Positions 33,727 to 43,265 are shown, counted from the first letter of the stretch. The stretch is 64,000 nt of DNA from Micromonospora antibiotica (GCF_017599305.1 NZ_JAGFWR010000009.1:124001-188000), one strand, 5' to 3'. Translations and numbers: made by a program. Notes: generated from the sequence alone by a model not told the origin.

Positions 33727-36700
33727 TCAGGCGAGCAACGCTTCGAGGCGTCGGTTGACCGCCGCCAGGGTCGCCCGGACCACCGCCTGACGCGGATCAC
33801 CGGCGACCAGCGCCGACCCCGCCAACTGCTCCACCCAGCCGTCGCAGACCAGCAGCACCACCACGGTCGCCACCTCGCAGTTGCCGAACGGCACCACGGC
33901 GGCGTGCTCGACGAAGCAACGTCCCCGTTCGGCGGTGCGCTCGGCGTGGCGCAGCAACTCGTCCACGGCCGCCGCGGCGGCCACCGCGCACAGCCGCAGC
34001 ACGTACCCGTCCACGGCCGGCCCGGTGGCGTGACCGGCGGCCGGCTCACCGGCGGTGAGCAGGCGTACCTCGACGTTGGCGTCCAGGCCGAAGGTGCTCA
34101 CCTGGACGTGGTCGATCACCACCCGGGGCCCCGGCACACCGCCGGTGTCCAGCGGTCGCGACGGCGCGGTCTCCGTCGTGGTCATCTGCCCACCGGAGTA
34201 CGACGCGTTGAGCGTCGCCGGGCTGCCGGTCGGCACCAGCAGCGCCCCCGGGGGTGCCTCCTCCACGCTGGCCCGACCCCGGTGGACGGGCTGCCGACGT
34301 CGCCGGGGCACCCCGGACGCGGTCGGCGACTCCTCGGCGGGGTGCTCCTCGCCGTCCCAGGCCGGACCGTCGGCGCGGGACACCCCGTCGGCACGGGCCG
34401 CGGCGGTCGACCGGGCCGTCGGCTCACCCGCCGGTCGGGCGGGGTCACCGACCGGGTGGTCCTCGACCGGGGACGACGCGACGACGGGCGGTGCCGCAGC
34501 GGACGGGGAGACCACCGGCGACGCGGCGGGTGGCTCGACGGCGCGGGCCCGGCCGGTCGGGGCACCGCCCCGGTTCGGATCCCGCCGGTCGGCCGGGCCG
34601 AACTCGTCACGGCCCCGGGCGTCACCCGGGCGCTCGCCGGCAGCCGGACGCGGCTCACCGGTACGCCGACGCAGCGGCGGCGGCACCGGGGCGCTGGGTT
34701 CACCGGACAGGTTCTGCGGCGCGGCGGCGAGGCCCATCCGTTCCTGGAGCAGGCGGGCCACCAGTCGGCTCACCTCCGCCGGGTCCGCCCCGTCGGACAG
34801 GTCGAGGCGCAGGCTGTGCGCCCCGGCGGGGGTACGACGCAGCGCCGCGTCCCGCACCCCGGCCACCTCCCGTACGGCGTCCAGGATCGCGTTGACGTCG
34901 AAGCCCTCGGGGCGTTCCCGCAGCGGGGCGGGCTCGTCGTCACGACGCAGGTGGGTGGCGATTCGGGCGAGCTCCGGGGTCTCTGCGGGGGGCTCCACGG
35001 CTGGCGGCTCCGGCACGACGGGCACGTCCGGTTCGGCGGGGACGCGCTGCGGCAGCACCGCCGTGCCCCGGTCCGGCTGCCGTTCGTCCATCACCGGCTC
35101 GGTGGCGGTCAGCGGGTCAGGGGCGGATCGGCGGGCCGCGTAGGGGGGAGCGCTCGTCGGGACGGGCGCGGGGGGAATCCGGTCCAGGCGGTGTGGCCCG
35201 CTCGTGGCGGGGGCACCGACGGCGGAGACGGGAGGCTCCGGCGGGTGGCCGGGAGGATCGGTGGGGGTGGCCGGCTCGGTCGGCACCGACCGGAGTCGGA
35301 ACGGCTGGTCGGCGCGGCCGACGGGACGGGCGGCCGGCTCGTCGCGGGGGAGCCGGAACGGCTGGTCGGCCCGGACGGCGGGCGGCAGTCCGGTGCCCCG
35401 TTCCGGGCCGGAGGCGGCCACCGGCCCGACCGGTTCGGGCCCCGGCAGGGCCGGCACGGCGGGCGGCTCGGCCCGCGAGGCGGGCGACAGACCGGCCGGC
35501 TCGTCGCGGGGCAGGCCGGGGAACGTCTCGGGGGCCGCCGGGGGTGGGCCGGTGAACGTCTCGGGGGGTACGGGTGGCGCGTCGGCGGGCGGGCCCACCG
35601 CCCAGGGGCGTCGCTCGGCCGGTCGGTCCGGCGTGGGCGACCCCTCGGTGGCGGACTCACCGGCCGGCCGGCCGCGGTCGGGCCGCTCGACGGGCTCCGG
35701 CCAGTCCCGCCCGGACCGGTCGGTCCAGTCCCGACCGGACCGGTCCTGCTCGGGGCGGTCGGTCCAGTCCCGCTTCAGGGGGGCGGTCCAGTCCCGCTCG
35801 GAGCGCTCCGCTCGACCGCTGCGGTCCACCCGGTCCGGGAAGTCCCGCTCGGACCGGCCGGAGAAGTCCCCCTCGGGCCGGTCGGTGCGGGTCGGGAGGT
35901 CCCGCTCGGACCGGCCGGTACGCCCGGACCAGTCCCGCTCGGGCCGGTCGCGGTCGTGACCGGTGCGGTCGGACCAGTCGGGCTCGGGGTGGTCGGTGCC
36001 GGGGCGACCCGGGGCGGCCCGGTCGACGACCGGCGCGACGGGCGGCTGGTCCCGGCCGGGCCGGGCGACCACCGACGGCGCGGGCTCCGGCAGCGCCGGT
36101 GGGGTGACCGGCTCGGAGCGGGTCAGCTCGTACGGGCGGGGCACCTCCGAGCGCACCGGCTCGTACGGCCGGGCGGGCTCGGCGCGCACCGGCTGGTAGG
36201 GGCGGGCGGGTTCGGCACGGACCGGCTCGTAGGGGCGGGCGGGCTCGGCCGACCACTCGGCCGTCCGTTCGGCGCGGGTCGGTCGGCCGGCGGGTGGCTC
36301 CTCGTCCCGTGACCAGGCGGGTGCCCAGCTGCCGCCCCAGCTGGGCCGGTTCCAGCTCGGGCCGGACCAGTCGGGCTCGTCCGCTCCGGGGGCGGGCCGA
36401 CGCCCCGCGGCGGACTGCTCCCCGCTGTACTGCCCGGCACCACGCGGCCCGGTGCCGTACGGATCGGTGCCGTACGGATCGGCACCACGTGGCTCGGCAC
36501 CGGGCGGCTCGGTGCCGGCGGTGGGCTCGGCGGGGGCGAACCGGCCGGCCCCGCGCGGGCCGCCCTCGACGGGCAGGCGGTTGCTCCAGTCGCGGGGGGC
36601 GTCGGTCGGCGGCGGCCCGGCCTCGCCCCGCTCGGGGGCGTGGAAACCGGGGGGCACCTCGAACCCGGAGGCGGCGGTGCCGACCGGCGGGACCTGCACG

Positions 36701-37239
36701 GCCGGCGGGGCGGAGGTGGGCAGGCCGCTGTCGGGCCAGTGGCCGCGCCGGGGCGCGGCGGGATCGTCCGAGGAGTGCCGGGCGGACTCGGGATCGTGCG
36801 GTGGCTCGGGCGGGGACGCGGGCCGCTGGGCCGGCACGACCAGCCGGTCACCGTCGGTGAATCCGGGGTCGTCGGCGGGGTGACCCGGCCCGCCGGGCGG
36901 GGCGCTCACCGGGCGACGCAGCGGGGCCGGGAATTCCGGTGCCGAGTCGTGACCATTGCGGTGGGCCCGCCCGTTGCGGGGGACCTCGTCGCCGGCCGGG
37001 GGAACGGGGAACGGCGCAGGCAGGTCACCGTGCCGGGACGGCTGACCACCCCAGCCGGCGGTGGGATCGGGCCGGTTCCACGGTGAGGCCGACTCCCGGT
37101 AACCCGGGGCGTCGGTTCCGCCGGACCACCCGGTCGCAGGTGCCCACCCACTGACGGAACGGGCCAGGTCGTCCTGCTGACCCGTACCGTCGTCATGCTC
37201 TCCCGGGGTGGCAGCACCGGGTTGCCCTGATTCACTCAC
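33727..37239 (-). CDS. 1170-residue mostly disordered protein with folded C-terminus
   Basis: Residues 1 to about 775 are Pro/Arg/Gly/Ser-rich and repetitive, with 11-residue repeats RPYEPVRAEPA (about 330-375) and DWTDRSGRDWPE-like repeats (about 427-515). A small alpha/beta unit follows near 780-840 (FDVNAILDAVREVAGVRDAA). The last 132 residues (from RVVIDHVQVSTFGLD) look like a tandem beta-beta-alpha duplication: each half ends in a G(P/S)A turn plus a helix (YVLRLCAVAAAAAVDELL; VVRATLAAVNRRLEALL). No signal peptide or membrane helix. The GTG at 37239 has AAGGAG upstream. It is divergent from a TetR gene. I do not recognise its function. Confidence 0.8.
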   Translation of the reverse strand: MSESGQPGAATPGEHDDGTGQQDDLARSVSGWAPATGWSGGTDAPGYRESASPWNRPDPTAGWGGQPSRHGDLPAPFPVPPAGDEVPRNGRAHRNGHDSAPEFPAPLRRPVSAPPGGPGHPADDPGFTDGDRLVVPAQRPASPPEPPHDPESARHSSDDPAAPRRGHWPDSGLPTSAPPAVQVPPVGTAASGFEVPPGFHAPERGEAGPPPTDAPRDWSNRLPVEGGPRGAGRFAPAEPTAGTEPPGAEPRGADPYGTDPYGTGPRGAGQYSGEQSAAGRRPAPGADEPDWSGPSWNRPSWGGSWAPAWSRDEEPPAGRPTRAERTAEWSAEPARPYEPVRAEPARPYQPVRAEPARPYEPVRSEVPRPYELTRSEPVTPPALPEPAPSVVARPGRDQPPVAPVVDRAAPGRPGTDHPEPDWSDRTGHDRDRPERDWSGRTGRSERDLPTRTDRPEGDFSGRSERDFPDRVDRSGRAERSERDWTAPLKRDWTDRPEQDRSGRDWTDRSGRDWPEPVERPDRGRPAGESATEGSPTPDRPAERRPWAVGPPADAPPVPPETFTGPPPAAPETFPGLPRDEPAGLSPASRAEPPAVPALPGPEPVGPVAASGPERGTGLPPAVRADQPFRLPRDEPAARPVGRADQPFRLRSVPTEPATPTDPPGHPPEPPVSAVGAPATSGPHRLDRIPPAPVPTSAPPYAARRSAPDPLTATEPVMDERQPDRGTAVLPQRVPAEPDVPVVPEPPAVEPPAETPELARIATHLRRDDEPAPLRERPEGFDVNAILDAVREVAGVRDAALRRTPAGAHSLRLDLSDGADPAEVSRLVARLLQERMGLAAAPQNLSGEPSAPVPPPLRRRTGEPRPAAGERPGDARGRDEFGPADRRDPNRGGAPTGRARAVEPPAASPVVSPSAAAPPVVASSPVEDHPVGDPARPAGEPTARSTAAARADGVSRADGPAWDGEEHPAEESPTASGVPRRRRQPVHRGRASVEEAPPGALLVPTGSPATLNASYSGGQMTTTETAPSRPLDTGGVPGPRVVIDHVQVSTFGLDANVEVRLLTAGEPAAGHATGPAVDGYVLRLCAVAAAAAVDELLRHAERTAERGRCFVEHAAVVPFGNCEVATVVVLLVCDGWVEQLAGSALVAGDPRQAVVRATLAAVNRRLEALLA
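36118..36250 (-). repeat. 33-bp tandem repeats in the disordered-protein gene
   Basis: About four copies of a 33-bp unit encode RPYEPVRAEPA-type 11-mers in frame. Other short repeats (DW[ST]DR) lie at 35700-35960. Confidence 0.8.
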
Positions 37240-37387
37240 CGCGCGCTCCTTGGTCGCCCCCGCTGAGGCTACCGTGTGGTGACAGTGGCGATAAGTTACA
37301 GCGGCGGGCCAATTCCGGGGCCGGGGTGAGTGCCCTGACCGGTACGGGGTAAAAGTGCCGGCTGGATGACGAAACTCGGAGGTTCCC

Positions 37388-38026
37388 ATGACCGCTGTGG
37401 GGAACGGTGCGCAGACTACCGGCCGGCCCACCCGGCTGCCCCGCTCAGCACGCCGTAAGCAGCTACTCGCGGCGGCTCAGGAGGTGTTCGTAGCCCAGGG
37501 GTACCACGCCGCGGCGATGGACGACATCGCCGAGCGGGCCGGGGTTTCCAAGCCGGTGCTGTATCAGCACTTCCCCGGAAAGATGGATCTCTACCTGGCG
37601 CTACTCGACACGCACTGTGACGCCATCGTCGCCAAGGTGCACGACGCGATGCGGGGCACCAACGACAACAAGGAGCGGGTCGGCGCGTCGGTGCGGGCCT
37701 ACTTCGACTTCGTCGACCACGAGAGCGAGGCGTTCCGGCTCGTGTTCGAGTCGGACCTGCGCAACGATCCGGCGGTCCGGCAGCGGGTGGAGCGGGTGGA
37801 GCAGGGCTGCATCGCGGCGATCACCGACACCATCATCTCCGACACCGGGGTCAGCCGGTCGCACGCCGAGCTGCTCGCCTCCGGCCTGGTCGGTGCGGCG
37901 GAGACGGCGGCCCAGTTCTGGCTGGCCGGTGGCCGGCAGGTGCCGAAGGCCGAGGCCGAGGCGCTGGTCGCGGCGTTGTCCTGGCGGGGCATCGCGAGCT
38001 TCCCGCTCCAGGGTGAGTCAGCCTGA
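37388..38026 (+). CDS. TetR/AcrR family regulator
   Basis: A 212-residue repressor-type protein. The N-terminal DNA-binding domain has RKQLLAAAQEVFVAQGYHAA and a helix-turn-helix MDDIAERAGVSKPVLYQHFPGK; the rest is an all-helical ligand domain. The start ATG at 37388 has GGAGG five bases upstream. It is divergent from the disordered-protein gene and followed by DUF3107, an arrangement likely to be conserved. The ligand is unknown. Confidence 0.93.
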   Translation: MTAVGNGAQTTGRPTRLPRSARRKQLLAAAQEVFVAQGYHAAAMDDIAERAGVSKPVLYQHFPGKMDLYLALLDTHCDAIVAKVHDAMRGTNDNKERVGASVRAYFDFVDHESEAFRLVFESDLRNDPAVRQRVERVEQGCIAAITDTIISDTGVSRSHAELLASGLVGAAETAAQFWLAGGRQVPKAEAEALVAALSWRGIASFPLQGESA

Positions 38027-38091
38027 ACATCCCGCCCCGAGATCGGATAGCCTTCGGACCGGCGGCTATCTCGCCCACCTGAGGAGGCACA

Positions 38092-38319
38092 GTGGAGGTC
38101 AAGATCGGCGTGCAGTACGCGCCGCGCGAGCTGGTACTGGAGAGCGCGCAGTCGCCGGCCGAGATCGAGCAGATCGTGACCGACGCCTTCGCCAAGGTCG
38201 AGGGGACGCTGTCCCTGACCGACGAGAAGGGTCGACGGGTCATCGTGCCGGTCGGCAAGGTCGCCTATGTCGAGATCGCCGAGGCGTCTCCCCGTTCGGT
38301 CGGGTTCACCGTCCGCTGA
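38092..38319 (+). CDS. DUF3107 protein
   Basis: A 75-residue cytoplasmic protein, MEVKIGVQYAPRELVLESAQ, of the DUF3107 family, conserved in Actinobacteria and with no known role. The GTG start at 38092 is preceded by GAGGAGG. It lies between TetR and a DEAD-box helicase. Confidence 0.92.
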   Translation: MEVKIGVQYAPRELVLESAQSPAEIEQIVTDAFAKVEGTLSLTDEKGRRVIVPVGKVAYVEIAEASPRSVGFTVR

Positions 38320-38450
38320 ACCGGTCCGGCCCCTGCGGCGGGTGATCCCGTCGCAGGCCGGGCCCGGTGGGCGTCGGGTCACCGACCGTGTCGAATCCGG
38401 TCGCCGCACTGGCCCACCCCGGTGCCGACGGCGCCACCGACGACATTAAC

Positions 38451-38466
38451 GGTGACTCAGGTCACA
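38451..38466. promoter_or_regulatory. CRP/GlxR-like operator candidate
   Basis: GGTGACTCAGGTCACA fits GTGA-N6-TCAC, the core of actinobacterial CRP/GlxR sites (TGTGA-N6-TCACA). It lies in a short AT-rich patch about 235 bp before the helicase start. Confidence 0.4.
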
Positions 38467-38545
38467 ATTCCCACCCCCGGCGAAAAGCCGTGGGTCCAGG
38501 TCAGGAGCGTGTGCCGACCTGCTCGGGTAGGATGAGGTAGTTGCC

Positions 38546-38656
38546 GTGGGCGCCGATCTGATCGAAGTCCTGCCCACGGCGCGCGTGCGGCCCGGTCCGG
38601 CGCGGCGATTCTCCGCCGCCGATCGCGTGGCCCGCGTCACACCGAACGCGCCCTGA
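38546..38656 (+). CDS. 36-codon leader ORF before the DEAD-box gene
   Basis: A GTG at 38546 with GAGG eight bases upstream opens 36 codons (VGADLIEVLPTARVRPGPAR start) ending in TGA at 38654. The gap to the helicase start is 43 bp. No domain is seen. It may be a chance frame, as high GC gives many. The gap from 38320 to 38545 otherwise holds only the palindrome. Confidence 0.25.
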   Translation: MGADLIEVLPTARVRPGPARRFSAADRVARVTPNAP

Positions 38657-38699
38657 GGACAAAACGGGGCGCACCACGAGAGGGCACCCCCAGATCCAG

Positions 38700-40448
38700 A
38701 TGAGCGAACAGATTCTCGACCAACTGGAGGGCCAGGAACTGGTCCCCACCGCCCCGGTCCGCCCGGAGGCCCCCACGTTCGCCGCGCTCGGCGCGCGGCC
38801 CGAGACCGTCGAGGCCCTGGCCGCGGCGGGCATCACCCGCGCCTTCGCGATCCAGGAGTACGCGATCCCGATCGCGCTGCGCGGCACCGACATGATCGGC
38901 CAGGCCCCGACCGGCACCGGCAAGACCCTCGGCTTCGGCGTACCGCTGCTGGAACGTGTCCTGGCACCGGCCGAGGGCAGCGACGGCGTGCCCCAGGCGC
39001 TGGTCGTCGTACCCACCCGCGAGCTGGGCATCCAGGTCGCCAAGGACCTCGCCGCCGCCGGGCGGACCCGGGGCGTGCGGGTGCTGCCGATCTACGGCGG
39101 CGTGGCCTACGAGCCGCAGATCGACGCGCTGCGCAAGGGCGTGGAGATCCTGGTCGGCACCCCCGGCCGGCTGATGGACCTGCAGAAGCAGAAGCACCTG
39201 CGGCTCGACCGGGTCCGCGCCCTCGTGCTCGACGAGGCCGACCGGATGCTCGACCTGGGCTTCCTCGACGATGTCGAGAAGATCCTGGCGATGCTGCCGG
39301 ACGACCGGCAGACCATGCTCTTCTCGGCCACCATGCCGGACCCGATCGTCACCCTCTCCCGGCGGTTCCTGCGTCGGCCGGTGACGATCCACGCCGGGCA
39401 CACCGCCGAGACCGGCCCGTCGCCGCAGACCCAGCAGCTGGCGTACCGCACCCACTCGATGAACAAGATCGAGATCGTGGCGCGGATCCTCCAGGCCGAG
39501 GGGCGCGGGCTCACCATGATCTTCACCCGTACCAAGCGGGCCGCCGACCGGGTCGCCGAGGATCTCGACTTCCGCGGCTTCGCGGTGGCTGCGGTGCACG
39601 GTGACCTGGGCCAGGGCGCGCGGGAGCGGGCGCTGCGCGCGTTCCGGGCCGGCAAGATCGACACGCTGGTCGCCACCGACGTGGCCGCCCGGGGCATCGA
39701 CGTCAGCGGCGTCACCCACGTCATCAACTACGACTGCCCCGAAGACCAGGACACCTACACCCACCGGATCGGTCGTACCGGTCGGGCCGGGGCGACCGGC
39801 GTCGCGGTCACCTTCGTCGACTGGGACGACATGCCCCGGTGGCGGATCATCGACAAGACCCTCGGCCTGGACATGCCGGAGCCGCCGGAGACCTACCACA
39901 CCTCCCCGCACCTCTACACCGACCTGGACATCTCGTCCGAGATGACCGGCACCCTGCCGACCGCCGAGCGGACCCGGGCCGGGCTCTCCGCCGAGGTCGA
40001 GGAGGACCTCGGTGGCCGTTCCCGCCGGGGTGAGAGCGGCGGCGGCCGGGGCTCCCGACGCGGCGAGGGCCGAGGCCGCGGTGACAGCGGCGGTCGGGGC
40101 ACCACCGGCGGTCGCGGCGAGGGCCGACGGGGCCGCCCCGACACCGACGCGCCGGGCGCCGCCGAGACGCCCGTGGAGTCCACCGACGAAGGCCCCCGTA
40201 CCCCGCGCCACCGGCGTCGCCGCCGGGCCGGCGAGGTCGTCGTGGGCGAGCCGACCACCGTGACCGGTGGGGAGTCCACCGACACCCCGACGGGTACGGC
40301 GGGCGAGCCGGCCGCCGCAGCCGCCGAGCCGGCAGTCGCAGCCTCCGGGCCGGCCGGCGAGGGCGAGTCGACCCGGCCCCGTCGTCGGCGGCGTCGCCGT
40401 GGCGGCGGTTCCGGCACGGACACGCCGGCCGAGGCCACCGCCGACTGA
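38700..40448 (+). CDS. DEAD-box RNA helicase (RhlE-like) with basic tail
   Basis: A 582-residue ATP-dependent RNA helicase. Motifs: Q motif (FAALGARPETVEALAAAGIT then IQEYAIP), Walker A QAPTGTGKT, DEAD in LVLDEADRMLDLGF, SAT in FSATMPDP, and HRIGRTGRAG. About 170 C-terminal residues are Gly/Arg/Ser-rich and then Arg/Pro-rich, a likely RNA-binding tail. The start is ATG 38700, without a clear Shine-Dalgarno, following a long leader. Such helicases act in cold-shock and ribosome assembly. Confidence 0.93.
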   Translation: MSEQILDQLEGQELVPTAPVRPEAPTFAALGARPETVEALAAAGITRAFAIQEYAIPIALRGTDMIGQAPTGTGKTLGFGVPLLERVLAPAEGSDGVPQALVVVPTRELGIQVAKDLAAAGRTRGVRVLPIYGGVAYEPQIDALRKGVEILVGTPGRLMDLQKQKHLRLDRVRALVLDEADRMLDLGFLDDVEKILAMLPDDRQTMLFSATMPDPIVTLSRRFLRRPVTIHAGHTAETGPSPQTQQLAYRTHSMNKIEIVARILQAEGRGLTMIFTRTKRAADRVAEDLDFRGFAVAAVHGDLGQGARERALRAFRAGKIDTLVATDVAARGIDVSGVTHVINYDCPEDQDTYTHRIGRTGRAGATGVAVTFVDWDDMPRWRIIDKTLGLDMPEPPETYHTSPHLYTDLDISSEMTGTLPTAERTRAGLSAEVEEDLGGRSRRGESGGGRGSRRGEGRGRGDSGGRGTTGGRGEGRRGRPDTDAPGAAETPVESTDEGPRTPRHRRRRRAGEVVVGEPTTVTGGESTDTPTGTAGEPAAAAAEPAVAASGPAGEGESTRPRRRRRRRGGGSGTDTPAEATAD

Positions 40449-40458
40449 CCGGCACCAC

Positions 40459-40498
40459 CGACATCCCCCGGCCCGTACGGACGGCCCGGGGGATGTCG
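40459..40498 (+). terminator. Hairpin after the DEAD-box gene
   Basis: CGACATCCCCCGGCC (from 40459) pairs with GGCCCGGGGGATGTCG (40483-40498) with a one-base bulge. It starts 10 bases after the stop. Confidence 0.65.
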
Positions 40499-40688
40499 CG
40501 TTTCCGCCCCGGTACGGGCGTCAGCGGGGCGGTGGTGCGGACCCGCGTCACCCCCATCCGGCCCCGAACCGGGCCGAACCCGGACCGCAGTCGGGTCGGG
40601 CCGTAGTCGGGCCGTCAGTCTCCGTGTGGTCCCCGACACGAGCAGACCCAGGCCATCCCCGGACTCCGGCTGGCGAGGGGGTCACCAT

Positions 40689-40749
40689 GATCAGATTGCG
40701 ATTTCGCGTACTCGCATCGGCGTGTCGTCTGCAAAACTGCAATCTGATC
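40689..40749. repeat. Palindromic element, family C
   Basis: GATCAGATTGCGATTTCGC (40689-40707) pairs with GCAAAACTGCAATCTGATC (40731-40749), 16 of 19 positions. Local GC is far lower than around it. It lies in a 490-bp gap (40449-40939) that otherwise holds the hairpin at 40459 and no gene I can support. Confidence 0.85.
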
Positions 40750-40939
40750 TTGAGGCCACCCCGGGTCTGTGTGGGTGAGGCAGACCGACTGCGGGTCTGC
40801 CGCGAGATGTTGCCGGGTGGGGCCGGTGCGGTGGGGGTGAGCCGGTGGGTGGGGTGCGCGGCGCAGGGGTGCGGTGCGGTGCGGGACACCTCGGGTTGCC
40901 CGATCGCGGCAACGATCGGCCGGGAAGGATGATGGAACG

Positions 40940-42109
40940 ATGCCGGAACCCTTGGACGCCGCCCTCACCGAGGTCCGGGCGTTGCTGCTCGACCCCGCCC
41001 TGACCCGCGCCGTCGCCGCCGGTCGACGCCGTGGGCAGCGCCCCTCCCTGGTCCGGGCCGAACTACGCCCGGTGGCCCTCAAGACCGGTGCCCGGTTGCA
41101 GATCTCCACGTCCGACGGCGTCCGGCCGTACACCCGGAACGTGTCGCCGGGCGCGGAGGCCGACGCGGCGGTCGACGCGCTGCTCGCCGAGCCGTTCGGC
41201 AACTGGCACGTGGAGACCGCCGAGGCGACCCTCCAGTTGCGGGTGACCAAGTCCGGTGAGGCCCAGGTGCACCGGGCCACCGCCGACCGACCGGTGGCCG
41301 GACCGGAGGGCCACGACCGGGTGAAGGACTACCTGCTCGATCCGGGGGACCCGATCTTCGCGACGATCGGCGGCAACGCGGCCAAACGGCGGCAGGTCGA
41401 CGCCTTCCTCCGCGCGCTGGCCGCCACCCTGCCCGACGATCTCACCGGCCGGCTGCGGGTGGTCGACCTGGGCTGCGGCAACGCCTACCTGACCTTCGCC
41501 GCCTACCGGTACCTCACCGGTCGCGGGCTGGACGTGGAACTGGTCGGGGTGGACGTCCGGGAGGATCAACGGCAGCGCAACAGCGAACTGGCCGCCCGCC
41601 TCGGCTGGGCCGACCGGGTCTCCTTCGTGGCCGGCACCATCGCCGACGCGGTGGTGGAACCCGCCCCCGACCTGGTGCTCGCGCTGCACGCCTGCGACAC
41701 CGCCACCGACGAGGCGCTGGCCCGGGCGGTGCGCTGGGACGCCCGGTGGATCCTCGCCGCGCCGTGCTGCCACCACGACCTGGCGGCACAGCTGCGTTCC
41801 CGGCCGACGCCGCCCCCGTACGAGCTGCTGACCCGGCAGGGCATCCTGCGGGAACGCTTCGCCGACGTGCTCACCGACGCGCTACGCGCCGGGCTGCTGC
41901 GGGTGCACGGCTACCGGGCCGAGGTGGTCGAGTTCGTCGACTCCCGGCACACCCCCCGCAACCTGCTGATCCGCGCCCGCCGCACCGGGTCCGGCACCGA
42001 CACCGGGCCGCAGCGGGCCGAATATCAGCAGCTGGTCGACCAGTGGCAGGTCACCCCGCGCCTGTCGATCCTGTTGGACGACCGGCCCGCACCCGTCGGC
42101 GGGGCGTGA
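40940..42109 (+). CDS. Class I SAM-dependent methyltransferase (methyltransferase domain 32 type)
   Basis: A 389-residue protein with a 130-residue N-terminal part and a Rossmann methyltransferase. SAM motif I is LRVVDLGCGNAYLTFAAYRY, then VELVGVDVRED and VLALHACDTATDEALA; a PCCHHDL motif follows, as in the Methyltransf_32 group. The start ATG 40940 has an AAGGA about ten bases upstream. Related proteins modify RNA, but the substrate here is unknown. Confidence 0.85.
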   Translation: MPEPLDAALTEVRALLLDPALTRAVAAGRRRGQRPSLVRAELRPVALKTGARLQISTSDGVRPYTRNVSPGAEADAAVDALLAEPFGNWHVETAEATLQLRVTKSGEAQVHRATADRPVAGPEGHDRVKDYLLDPGDPIFATIGGNAAKRRQVDAFLRALAATLPDDLTGRLRVVDLGCGNAYLTFAAYRYLTGRGLDVELVGVDVREDQRQRNSELAARLGWADRVSFVAGTIADAVVEPAPDLVLALHACDTATDEALARAVRWDARWILAAPCCHHDLAAQLRSRPTPPPYELLTRQGILRERFADVLTDALRAGLLRVHGYRAEVVEFVDSRHTPRNLLIRARRTGSGTDTGPQRAEYQQLVDQWQVTPRLSILLDDRPAPVGGA

Positions 42110-42115
42110 CCGGGC

Positions 42116-42541
42116 TCAGCGACGTCGCCCGCCGGGCCACTCCCCCGGCCCCCGGGCGAAGACCGTAGGGACCCGATCACGCTCCCCACGCTCGCCCTCG
42201 ACGGACGTGGTGGGGAACGGCACCACCGTGCCGGCCGACTCGGCGTTGCCGGCGGCGGCGAAGGCGTTCCACGAGATGTCGACCAGGAGCCGCTTGAGTT
42301 CGGCGTGCCGGGCGGCGGCGCTGCGTTGCAGGGCCAGCCGCACGCCCAGCACCACCCCCACCAGCGTGGTGGTGACGGCCCCGGCGGCGGCCAGCACGTG
42401 TCCGCCGGTCACCCCGCCACCGGTCACCACCAGCACCAGCAGCCAGCTCCAGAAGCCCAGGGCGAACACCCCCGCCTTGGCGACGAAGAAGAGACTGACC
42501 GCACCCGGGCGGTGCGGCACCGGACGGTCGGGCTCGGCCAT
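42116..42541 (-). CDS. Small two-helix membrane protein
   Basis: A 141-residue protein with two hydrophobic helices (about residues 22-42, FFVAKAGVFALGFWSWLLVL, and 50-70, VLAAAGAVTTTLVGVVLGV) and a polar C-terminus. The ATG at 42541 follows GAGGAGG. No family recognised. It is divergent from an XRE regulator at 42763 and convergent with the methyltransferase. Confidence 0.7.
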   Translation of the reverse strand: MAEPDRPVPHRPGAVSLFFVAKAGVFALGFWSWLLVLVVTGGGVTGGHVLAAAGAVTTTLVGVVLGVRLALQRSAAARHAELKRLLVDISWNAFAAAGNAESAGTVVPFPTTSVEGERGERDRVPTVFARGPGEWPGGRRR

Positions 42542-42762
42542 GGCTCCTCCTCGGCGTACGGGACGGGTCGGGGCCCCACCGACCGTCCTGGGTTGGTGAC
42601 AACTGTGGCAGTCCGCACCCGTCCGCCAGCTGCCCCGGGTGCGGCGACGCCGTCGGCGCGAAAGGGACGGACGGTCGGGCAATTGTCACGACGTCCCGCC
42701 GTACTACCCTCGAAGGGCGCACCGGACACCCGACTCCCACCGGAAGGGACGATCTCACCGGC

Positions 42763-43179
42763 ATGGGTTCGACAGAGGTATCACCCCAGATGGCATTCGC
42801 ACGGTTCGTGCGACGAGCCATCGACGACGCCCGTGACGAGCGGGGTTGGACGGTGAGCGACCTCGCTGCCCACACCGGGGTCGGTCGATCCACCGTTTTC
42901 CGCTGGCTCGCCGGTGACTGGCAGGACTATCCCGAGCTGGCCAAGGTGCGCGGTTTCTGCGCCGCCCTCGACCTGCCGGTGGCGGCGGCCTTCCGGGCCC
43001 TCGGCCTGCCCGACGCGGGACCCGCCCCCCGCCGCCGCGCCGACGACGGCCCGGTGGAGGCGGACGTCCGGGTGATCCTCGACCGGCTGGCCGATCCGGC
43101 GGTGCCGGCCGAGGAGAAGCACCACATCCGCGACCTGCTCCGCTACCTCGCCCGCCGCCCGGTCCGCCGGGCCGGGTGA
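42763..43179 (+). CDS. XRE-family DNA-binding protein
   Basis: A 138-residue cytoplasmic protein with an N-terminal helix-turn-helix (ERGWTVSDLAAHTGVGRSTVFRWLAGD). The rest contains a short helical tail (VRVILDRLADPAVPAEEKHH). The start ATG 42763 is the first in frame and lacks a close Shine-Dalgarno. It may regulate the divergent small membrane protein (inference). Confidence 0.85.
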   Translation: MGSTEVSPQMAFARFVRRAIDDARDERGWTVSDLAAHTGVGRSTVFRWLAGDWQDYPELAKVRGFCAALDLPVAAAFRALGLPDAGPAPRRRADDGPVEADVRVILDRLADPAVPAEEKHHIRDLLRYLARRPVRRAG

Positions 43180-43265
43180 ACCGGGCCGGCTGAGCCGTCT
43201 CGACGGTCGGCCGGGCACGCGGGTCGGCACCGCCGCACCGGGCCGGGTGTGCCGGTGGCCGGGGG

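Noticed and set aside
32758..36312. An 1184-residue plus-strand frame opposite the disordered protein
   Set aside because: High-GC third-position bias keeps antisense frames open; it has no Shine-Dalgarno or folded domain. The minus-strand gene has an RBS and a folded C-terminus.
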